Shown piece by piece: positions 56,669 to 64,000 of a stretch of DNA of 64,000 nt. Each line of letters opens with the position of its first letter. Position 1 is the first letter of the stretch. Source of the DNA: Prillingera fragicola (Eukaryota > Basidiomycota > Tremellomycetes > Trichosporonales > Trichosporonaceae); the NCBI GenBank assembly GCA_002335605.1, contig BEDY01000003.1:2108001-2172000 (forward strand). The letters run 5' to 3'. The translations under genes and the position numbers were made by a program. The notes beneath the pieces were generated by a model. It saw only the letters and a program-made list of their open reading frames with translations. It did no database searches and had not been told where the DNA came from.

Positions 56669-59068
56669 ATGCCGCCCCACGGGCAGGCCAAGCTCTCAGG
56701 CATTCCCCGCCGCAGGCTCGCCACCGCCCCCACCCCAGCGCCAATGCGCACCACCGAGACACCCATTGGCAAGATCCAGCCAGTCTTTGATGATTTCTCA
56801 TTTGCAGAGACGTCAGACTGGCTGGAGGACCCCACCCCGGCCCCCGCCAGTCGCCTGTATCCCCCTTCTTCCATAACTCTTGGTCGGTCTGTTAGCTCGA
56901 CCTCGTTCAAGCGTGTCCTCCCGCCAGTGCCAGCTGGAGATGAGCTTGATGGTCACATCTTGTATGAGGAGTCAGAACTGCACGATCGCGGCGGCCGCGA
57001 CTCAACCGTCACCAGCGCCCATGCTGGACCAAGTACAACACGCCGGAGCATTACTCCAGCTTACGACATATCTGACCGCTCCATGGCGATAGCTGCGACG
57101 GGAAATACTCTCACACCACACGCGAGCTACGACGACCTCTTCGCACGCAAGGTCTTCGATGCAGGCCGTACCACGACACCAGTTGTAGCGCCAGCGCCAG
57201 TTCCGACCCCCCAACCGCCTGTGTCGCACTATCATCCCGGAGATCAGACCCGGCCATACATACCCGTCGATCGCTCCGTGACACCCATAGCCCGAGTGGT
57301 GCCAGCAGCTGTGGCGCCGGCGCCAGAACGTCAGATGACGCCCGAGCAGGAGTTTCAGCCGCCACCGCTGCCCAGCTCGGTTTCCACCAGGTCTCGCCGC
57401 CGGACGAGGACTATCGTCGCTGTCGGGGCTGGAGGGAAGCAGTTGACTCGTGCCGAGCGCGCGGCCGCTGCCGCCGCTGCTGATGGTCGGGCCATACTGC
57501 CACCACCCAAGAAGTCGCTACTGCAGCGCATTCCCGTTGCTGAACGTGAAATTCCTCCTGCAGCATTGACGTCTAAGCAATCGCCCCCCTGTCCAGCAGA
57601 GCCCGCCCAGGTCGCACCGAAGCGCAAGGTGATTCACTCGCCGCGTCCCTCACCACCCAAGCGCGCCGAACCCAGCATCTCTACCCACGAGCTTTCCGAG
57701 CGGGACGCTTATCCTCACGAACAAACGATTCAGTATCCCATTCCAGAGCGGCTGACGTCGACACGGACGTATGCTTCGCCGGCGCTCTCGCACACCACCG
57801 AGGAGGGACGGCGTGAGGACTGGGATGTTAGCGCCGAGCGGCTTCGGCCGCTCGAGGTGGCCACGCCAGGAGACCGCGAGAACAAGGAAGAGGTGCGGGA
57901 ACGCTCAGAGACGCCTATTGTCGCGATGCCTGAACCAGAGCGCGTTTCAACTCCCGTCGCTGCTGATGTTTCCACTGTGTCAGCTGACACGTCCCGTCGT
58001 TCCTCCGGTCTACTTGGTTTGCTCTCTAGTCTGCTGCGGACGGTCTCGAGGGAGAGCATGGCCAAGGACGCTAGGCCATCTACGCCTGTTTCAGAGGCTG
58101 TCCGCGCTGCCACCCCGCCCATGGCAATGAAGCAGGTTAGCGACAGGTCCGTCACTCGATCATCTCCGGCACGAGTTTTCATCGAAGAGGACGAGCAAGC
58201 ACCACGCGTGTCACTTCCCACCGCTCCGCCGGTCGAGCGAGCTGCTCGCCCTGCGCCTGCGCCAGCTCGAGTGCGTTCATCGGCACAGCCTAACCATCTT
58301 AAGCGCGCCCGGCCTGATGTGCGACCCGACGCCCAGCCTCTGGTTCGACGGACCGTAAGCGGAACGTCTGCCCGTATACTGGGCCCCAAGCGTCCTGCGG
58401 AGCCCACACACACTACTCGACGCAGACACGAGTCTGATAGACCCGTTACTTCTGCTCGTTCAGCGCCTCGTGCTACTGCTCCTGTCCGTCGACCTCTTGG
58501 AGCAGTGCGCCCACCAAACGTTCCCTCGGCCGTCGCGGCTCCTCCGGCAAAGAGACAGAAGCTGCCTCCCCTTCCCCGCTCTAATGCTGCTCCTCCTGCC
58601 CTTGAAGCTTCGCGTCAGGCTCAAGTCTCAGCCTTTGCTGCAGCAGCCATAGCACGTCTTCCAAAGGTTGGCACAGCCACGTCCGCGGCCAGCTGCCCAG
58701 TCAAGGTCCGCGACGCCGAGCGCGCACGCGACATGGCACTTAAGCGCGCCATGTTTGACCGTCTCGCGCAAGAGGGCAGCGAGCTGGCCATTCCGCTCCC
58801 CACGCCACCCATTACCCATCATCGACGCGAGACTGTGATGCCGATACGCGGCCAAACACCAGGCAGGGCCTCTCGTCAGCGCGCCCAGGAGCGCGCCAAG
58901 TTTGACGCGCGCGTGGCCGCAGCGCAGGCGGAGAAAGACCGCGCAGCCGCCGAGCTTGCGCGAGTCCGTGCAGAGGTTGAAGCCGAGTTTGAGAGGGAGG
59001 AGAGACAGAGGCGTATCGTGCGCGCCAACCCTTTACCCGCGATGTATGGTAGGCGTCAAGTCCAATAG
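56669..59068 (+). CDS. Large disordered protein with C-terminal TPX2-like segment
   Basis: Single exon, 799 codons from the ATG at 56669 (context ATCACAATGCCG); an in-frame ATG at 56582 would add 29 less protein-like residues. Most of the protein is disordered, Pro/Ala/Arg/Ser-rich, with many SP/TP motifs. An N-terminal motif (QPVFDDFSFAETSDWLED) contains aromatic/acidic residues. The last ~85 residues form a charged helix starting with RASRQRAQERAKFDARVAAA, with FDARV, an EKDRAAAELARVRAEVEAEF core and a RIVRANPLPAMYGRR end. This resembles the TPX2 C-terminal signature (F-D-x-R/K helix ending in KANPxPxFY). If correct, the protein is a microtubule/spindle-associated factor (inference). There is no membrane segment or signal peptide. 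The resemblance is pattern-based and needs a profile search. Confidence 0.7.
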   Translation: MPPHGQAKLSGIPRRRLATAPTPAPMRTTETPIGKIQPVFDDFSFAETSDWLEDPTPAPASRLYPPSSITLGRSVSSTSFKRVLPPVPAGDELDGHILYEESELHDRGGRDSTVTSAHAGPSTTRRSITPAYDISDRSMAIAATGNTLTPHASYDDLFARKVFDAGRTTTPVVAPAPVPTPQPPVSHYHPGDQTRPYIPVDRSVTPIARVVPAAVAPAPERQMTPEQEFQPPPLPSSVSTRSRRRTRTIVAVGAGGKQLTRAERAAAAAAADGRAILPPPKKSLLQRIPVAEREIPPAALTSKQSPPCPAEPAQVAPKRKVIHSPRPSPPKRAEPSISTHELSERDAYPHEQTIQYPIPERLTSTRTYASPALSHTTEEGRREDWDVSAERLRPLEVATPGDRENKEEVRERSETPIVAMPEPERVSTPVAADVSTVSADTSRRSSGLLGLLSSLLRTVSRESMAKDARPSTPVSEAVRAATPPMAMKQVSDRSVTRSSPARVFIEEDEQAPRVSLPTAPPVERAARPAPAPARVRSSAQPNHLKRARPDVRPDAQPLVRRTVSGTSARILGPKRPAEPTHTTRRRHESDRPVTSARSAPRATAPVRRPLGAVRPPNVPSAVAAPPAKRQKLPPLPRSNAAPPALEASRQAQVSAFAAAAIARLPKVGTATSAASCPVKVRDAERARDMALKRAMFDRLAQEGSELAIPLPTPPITHHRRETVMPIRGQTPGRASRQRAQERAKFDARVAAAQAEKDRAAAELARVRAEVEAEFEREERQRRIVRANPLPAMYGRRQVQ

Positions 59069-59379
59069 TTTTGGTTTGTTTTTGTCATTTGCCTGCTTTA
59101 TGGCGTCATTTGTACCTACCCTGCTGTTCATGTAGGTCTTCACATGCATTACTACTTGTCATACTGCCCACCTCTGAGCAATCACAGATGCATGCACGAG
59201 TGATCCAAAGGTTGGGCGATGCTGGCTTATCTAGGGCGGCAATCACCGCCGATCACCCCCACAGCGGAGTTCGCTTAATCCTCCGCCCGTGTCGACATGT
59301 TGGCTTTGCCGAGTTGACTCTACTTTCTACACCTCTCCATCGCTCTAGAACTAGTAGAACTCTGCTCTTGTGACCTAAA
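59069..59379. other. Intergenic region upstream of SDR gene
   Basis: 311 bases between two plus-strand genes; 3' flank of the TPX2-like gene and promoter of the dehydrogenase. Nothing else recognised. Confidence 0.6.
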
Positions 59380-60559
59380 ATGCCTGCGCTCTTCAACACC
59401 ACTCGGTAAGCCTACATACACATGCCTTGAGCTAACGGCCCAGCCTCGAGGGCAAGACCGGTACGTCCCCATCGCTCCGTTCCATGCCCACCGCCTACTA
59501 ACACGTTAGCCATCGTGACCGGCGCCTCTAGCGGCATCGGTGCCGCCACCGCCGTGCTCTTCGCCAAGGCTGGCGCCAATGTCGTGCTTCTCGCACGCAG
59601 GAAGGAGGCCCTTGAGGAGGTCGCCAAGCAGTGCACTGCTGCTGCCAAGGAGTTTGGACACGAGGTCAAGGTCACTGTCCAGACTCTTGATGTCAATGAC
59701 CGCGAGGCAGTTACCAACCTTGTGGCTACGCTCAAGAAGCAGGGTGTTACCCAGTTTGACGTGTAGGTGTTATGCTGTGCTTGGGGGGAGGTGGAGCTGA
59801 CGTACAGGCTCGTCAACAACGCGGGCGGCGCTATCGGCACCGAGCGCGCGGGCGACATCAGTGGGTGACCCGACGTCGGGGGAGCTGACAAAGTGCAGAT
59901 AACGAGGACATTGACTTTATGCTCAACACCAACCGTAAGCAGTCTCTACTGTGGCGTGCACTGACAATAGTCAACTCGCTCATCCAGGTCACTCAGGCAT
60001 TCCTCCCCGAGATGAAGAAGGCCAACACTGGTGTACGTCATGCCATTCGTGAACAGCAGAGCTAATGGATAGCACATTATCAACATTGGCTCGCTTGCCG
60101 GCCGTGAGGCTTACGTTGGCGGCTCCATCTACTGCGCGGTCAAGCAGTGAGCCCCTTCTCCCGCCTCCCACTCCGACACAAACTAACCAGCGCAGCGCCG
60201 TCAAAGCCTTCACGCAGTCTCTCCTCAAGGAGCTCGTCGCAACTGGCATCCGCGTCTGCGAGGTTGCTCCCGGATTCGTCGAGACCAACTTCTCCGTCAC
60301 GCGTTTCCGCGGTGACGAGGCTGCGGCCAAGGCAGTCTACAAGGGCTTTGAGCCTCGTGAGCACCGCCGCATGGAAGGCGCTGACAGCCAGTCGTCGCCG
60401 AGGATATCGCCGAGGAGATTGTCTGGTGTGCTATGCGCCCTCCCCATGTCCAGATTGCGGAGCTTTGTGAGTCTTTGCGTTTGTCCATTCAGTGCTGACG
60501 ATACAGTCGTCATGCCCTCGGCGCAGGGTGCGGCCACCATCATCCACCGCAAGGAGTAG
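59380..60559 (+). CDS. Short-chain dehydrogenase/reductase (YMR226C/YdfG-like)
   Basis: NADP-dependent SDR oxidoreductase resembling yeast YMR226C and bacterial YdfG, which oxidise serine and other 3-hydroxy acids. Ten exons in 1.2 kb (59380-59405, 59444-59460, 59510-59762, 59808-59860, 59899-59934, 59971-60032, 60073-60146, 60196-60356, 60392-60466, 60507-60559) join to 269 codons. Motifs: cofactor loop [50 protein letters not shown] with catalytic Ser, then Tyr-x3-Lys in [15 protein letters not shown], and [18 protein letters not shown]. The end [19 protein letters not shown] matches the YMR226C group. Exon 2 is only 17 nt. Substrate is inferred from the family, not seen. Convergent with Vma12, with 90 bases between stops. 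Confidence 0.92.
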
Positions 60560-60649
60560 GCGTAGTAATGCAAAATGTAAGGGCGGGGGCCCGTTTTGGA
60601 AGCGTTAGTTGTCATGGAGTAGCGACTCCCAAAGGTGCATACACCCTAT

Positions 60650-61695
60650 CTACTCGCCAACAGGCTTCCTCCTCAATCGCAAAGTCCTTTTCTCCTCCTT
60701 CTCCGTAATTGTCTCCACTGGCACCACCACCTCCTTCTCTACACTGTCCAGCCCCTCCCCTTCATCTTCCTCCCTAGCCGACCCCCTGTTCATCTTGACC
60801 CGCAACTTTCCCGCCCGCTTCCGATTTGTAGTCAGCCGGTCTTTGAAGATCATGATCAAGCCGACATCAGCGATAGCCACTGCAATGCCCACGACCACAG
60901 CCAACAACACAGCCTGCTCCCTCTTCCACCCCGCACCACCAATAGCTGCAGCGTAGGCTGCTCCCCCCGCGCCAAAGATGGAAAACAACACGTTGAGGGC
61001 CGTGGAAATGTCCTTTATCGTTGCGCGGTATTCGCTGCCGAGTGTTGGGAGCTGCGCGGACATGTGAGCGGGGAGGTAGGGGTCTGCCTGCAGGTGTGTC
61101 AGCGTCCAGTAGTAGCATGAGGAAAATGATAGTGTACCTGCTCTGTCTCCCTTTCTGCTGCACGCATGAGTACGCGCTGCTTGGGTGGAAGGTAGACTTC
61201 GGTTCCCGCGACAAGGGCTACGTGGCCGTACGATCCTGGGTCTGCTCATCAGCGAGCTGCAGCAGCACGAGAAGGAGATAACGCACCGAGCCCAGCACCA
61301 GTGAGAGCCGCCCTCCCGTCCTCCGAGTTGGCCCAGCGCGACACGGCCTCGAGCAAGTCGTCGTCGATGGTCGCTGGCGCTACCTCCTCGGGCAGAGCAG
61401 GCAGGTCGACGGGGTCATAAGGCTGCTCCTCGCCAGTGCTATGCCGCTTTTCGTCGTCCTGTCCCTGCTCGGCGTCTGCCTGAGCCTTCTGGGCCGCCGC
61501 CTCGCGCACAGCTCTACGAGCCGCCTTGGCTGCAGCGTGCTCGGCGATCCATGCCTCGTGGGCTGCGCTGTCTGACTCAGCTTTCGAGAGCGTGGCTTTG
61601 AGCTGTTTCTGCAGTGGCTCCGGGGCTGCTTCTGCGGCGACAAGGTCGACTATTGCGTCCCGAAGATGGGCTGGGAGAGTGAAGAGTGTGGCCAT
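60650..61695 (-). CDS. VMA12: V-ATPase assembly factor Vma12-like, ER membrane
   Basis: Predicted ER protein that helps assemble the Vo sector of the vacuolar ATPase with Vma21/Vma22. Three exons (61695-61287, 61241-61138, 61087-60650) join to 316 codons. The N-terminal two-thirds is cytosolic and charged, with helices (HLRDAIVDLVAAEAAPEPLQ) and an acidic linker. The family-like region is SEYRATIKDISTALNVLFS leading into two membrane segments (about residues 201-222 and 228-248: NVLFSIFGAGGAAYAA; AVLLAVVVGIAVAIADVGLI). The C-terminal tail is basic then acidic. The two-span hairpin preceded by an EYR-type motif is the Vma12/TMEM199 pattern; the assignment rests on this rather than on long identity. 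Divergent from the otubain gene, 380 bases away. Confidence 0.75.
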
Positions 61696-62075
61696 GCTGG
61701 GGATGAGGTTTGGACGAACGAGAGAGGTAGATAAGATATTTCTGGAAGATGATGCAGTAGACGTGGAATAGTCGCTGTTGATTAGAAAAGACGACGCGTC
61801 ACTAGATGAGATTTACTAATACAATTCAGGCACACTAAATGATCCATCACGTGATGTTGTTGCCACCCCGCAGTACCTTGTGGCCCCAGACTGTGCATCT
61901 CGGACACTCGTAGTCACATCACACTGCTGCCATCTTGTGTCTCGTGTCTTTGTACAGTGTCTCTCGCACTGCAGCCAAGCTACTTGTGCATCAAGCTCAC
62001 TATCCAGATTGTCACATTGGATCCAGCTTTCACCTACGACACCCACACTCCCGCCCACACCGACACCTGACAACC
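61696..62075. other. Bidirectional promoter region, Vma12 / otubain
   Basis: 380 bases between divergent starts. The right half is a C/T- and CA-rich leader to the otubain ATG (context ACAACCATGGG). No element identified. Confidence 0.6.
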
Positions 62076-64000
62076 ATGGGCGTCTTTGGTCGCCTAGGCG
62101 AGCTCGTAAAGGGCAACAGCTCTCCGTCAACTCCCACAGGCGGTTCGAGCCCCACTCACGGTCGCTCTGGCTCCTCCAACTCGAATCGCAAGAGCGGCAC
62201 CTCTCGCGGCAACTCTCCTCCGAACCAGCCGCAATCTGCATTCGCCCAGTCGGCAATGGATGCCGCCAACTCGGGGATGAAGTACAAGCACCTTATCACC
62301 AAAAAGGACCAGCGCATCATTGACGAGACGACCGACATGAGCACGCTCACCGACACGGAAATTATGCAGCTCATGGAGGGCATGGAGGGCGACGTGCTTA
62401 GCAAGGTGCGTAAAGAAACAGTGGCGTGGCAAGCATAAGTGTTCGGCCGAAGCCGAGGCAGACGTCTTGGCACCGACGTCGGACATGGTGGGCTCGGCGT
62501 CGACCAACGGGCAGTCCATGCTATCTGGCGCTGGAAATTCCCAGTGGCGAGAATCACACAAGGAAGGCTGTGCGGCCGCGCGTCGCTGGCGACTGTGCAT
62601 GTGTCAAGACTGTGCGTTGCGCTGCACGGTGGCACTGCCGATCGAAGATGCGCAGTCGAGAAGCTTGGCACTGCCTGCGTCGTCGCCGGAGCACCACATG
62701 CTGCCGCCACCCATATGCTGCGTCTCCAACAGCATGCTGACCACTCAGCCACTGATCACCGGCCCTGTGCCCCTCCTCGCTGTGCGTGGCGAGTACCTGC
62801 ATGGGAACGAGACGGTTCTGCAAAAGCTCGAGTGGCTGGAGGAGAACAAGTGGGACCAGGTGTGGCGGGCCCGAGGTGATGGTGACTGCTTCTATCGCTG
62901 TAAGTGGCGGCCACTGGAGCATCTGATTGCGTACTGATGGCTCGCAGCGTTCACTCTTGCGTACCTGCTTCGCATCCTCTATGCACCGGATCCCACTGCG
63001 GACGCAGCTAAGGCACTCGACTCTATCAACGCCACTGTCCCGTCCATGGAGAGTGTTGGATTCCAGCGTGACCTTGTGAGGGTCCATTCTGCCAGCTCGG
63101 CAAAGCTAACACCCTAGCTCGACGAGTTCATCGAGCCCCTCGTCTCCACCGTCGCAACCTTTATAGACCCCGCCCCTGGCGCCGAGCCGACAGAGTACAG
63201 CCTCTTGCAAGTCCTCCAGGACCCAGAGAAGAGCAACAGCATCGTCGTTGCTCTCCGCCTGATGACCGGCGCATTCATTCGCACCCACCCGGATCACTTT
63301 GAGGGCTTCCTCTTCTCGCCCTCCACCCTCGAGCCAGTGTCTGCAGAACAGTTCTGCCGCGAGGAGGTCGAGCCCTGCGGCAAGGAGGCCGACCACGCGC
63401 AGATCATGGCGCTTTCCTCCACGCTTGCTATGCCCGTGCGCGTGGCTTATCTCGACCGCTCAGAAGTCAACACTGACGACGTCATCAACTGGGTCACCTT
63501 TGGCGAAGAGGCGACAGGCGGACTAGATGCCAAGAGCGATCATAGCCGCCCACTCACGCTGCTGTACCGGTGAGTATGCCTTTGCTCCCAGCCACTGACC
63601 TCCAGCCCTGGCCACTTTGACGTCGTGACAAAGGATCAGCTCCAACTCGCCCTCCAGCGCTCCGAGAACGATCTCGCAGCAGCAGACAAGGGCAAGGGCA
63701 CTGCTCAGTCCACGGCTGCGGGCTCCGGCGTGTCCGCAGGAGCAGTCGCCTCCGGCTCTGGCTCTGGCTCTGCAGGATACAACGTCGAGCCCACACCCAC
63801 CACCACCGCACAGCCCGCATTGCCGAGCCAGCCTCAGCCCACGCCATTCCTCCAGCCCAAGCGCACAGGATCCCAGCCGTCCGCCGTCCCAGGACCGGAG
63901 CCAAAGGCAGAACACGAACGCACGCTCGCAGACATCGTCGTTCCCGAACCTCCTATCGCCGCCCCACCGCACGAGGAGCCCGCGCTCCCGACCCAGGACG
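62076..64000 (+). CDS. Otubain-type deubiquitinase (OTU, peptidase C65), 3' end outside window
   Basis: Cysteine protease that cleaves ubiquitin chains. Exons placed: 62076-62405, 62749-62899, 62948-63075, 63118-63569 and 63606 to the window end; the frame is consistent across the joins. The N-terminus is Ser/Gly-rich (GVFGRLGELVKGNSSPSTPT) followed by helices (KYKHLITKKDQRIIDETT; LTDTEIMQLMEGMEGD). Catalytic landmarks are RARGDGDCFYRSFTLAYLLR with the Asp and nucleophilic Cys, the otubain stretch DHAQIMALSSTLAMPVRVAY, and the catalytic His in PGHFDVVTK. A Ser/Gly/Pro-rich C-terminal extension of at least 110 residues follows the catalytic domain and continues past the window; otubains usually end near the His. 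The 343-nt intron between the first two exons is the least certain part: it carries an open frame and could include a further small exon. Confidence 0.85.

Noticed and set aside
62439..62937. Separate gene or exon from the open frame inside the first otubain intron
   Set aside because: The frame is unusually Cys-rich and the donor at 62406 and acceptor at 62748 join the flanking exons in phase to give a sensible otubain N-terminus; kept only as a possible alternative.
1..64000. CRISPR arrays, phage genes, transposons, rRNA
   Set aside because: Searched by eye on both strands; only simple microsatellites and one 12-nt minisatellite were found, and all recognised genes are ordinary fungal nuclear genes.

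Overview
The window is nuclear DNA from a GC-rich fungus with small genes. It is almost certainly a basidiomycete yeast-like organism of the Tremellomycetes, with a Trichosporonales relative as my best guess. The evidence is dense short introns (mostly 34-60 nt) with GTGAGT/GTAAGT donors, CTGAC/CTAAC branch sites close to the acceptor, very small exons, and gene families typical of fungi: a Zn2Cys6 regulator, a fungal lactose/hexose permease, a Dal5-type permease, a fungal metallopeptidase with a jacalin-like tail, and Vma12. No tRNA, rRNA, CRISPR, phage or transposon sequence was recognised. I rebuilt exon structures by hand from splice signals plus protein conservation. For almost every multi-exon gene the joined exons sum to a multiple of three and end in a stop codon, which is an internal check on the models.

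Layout, left to right. 1-12.9 kb: the 3' part of glutathione reductase; an ER FKBP prolyl isomerase; a Zn2Cys6 transcription factor tail-to-tail with a sugar permease; and the bifunctional purine enzyme ADE16/17. 12.9-23 kb: a large orphan Ser/Pro-rich protein, a peroxisomal SCP2 lipid-transfer protein, a NIPA-type magnesium transporter with a long cytosolic tail, and a second orphan with SP repeats. 23.9-31.2 kb: a divergent 13-exon beta-tubulin head-to-head with a zinc metallopeptidase, then a secreted, probably GPI-anchored six-hairpin glycosidase. 31.5-43.7 kb: an orphan membrane protein, an orphan basic protein, the splicing helicase PRP22 and another orphan. 45-52 kb: the deadenylase CCR4, then two DHA1-like MFS transporters transcribed away from each other. 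52.2-56.5 kb: a Dal5-type permease head-to-head with a class-III aminotransferase. 56.6-64 kb: a disordered protein ending in a TPX2-like segment, a ten-exon short-chain dehydrogenase, the V-ATPase assembly factor Vma12, and an otubain deubiquitinase that runs off the end.

Most genes are independent housekeeping functions: redox, protein folding, purines, splicing, mRNA decay, cytoskeleton and V-ATPase assembly. Three neighbourhoods look functionally linked: the transcription factor with the sugar permease, the divergent MFS pair, and the divergent permease/aminotransferase pair, where each gene has a TATA-like element 40-65 nt before its start. I did not find an obviously new multi-gene system. 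The most notable signals are the beta-tubulin (substitutions at the benzimidazole-site positions equivalent to 198 and 200, and a 9-nt coding exon), the unusual number of tiny exons, and the permease/aminotransferase pair.
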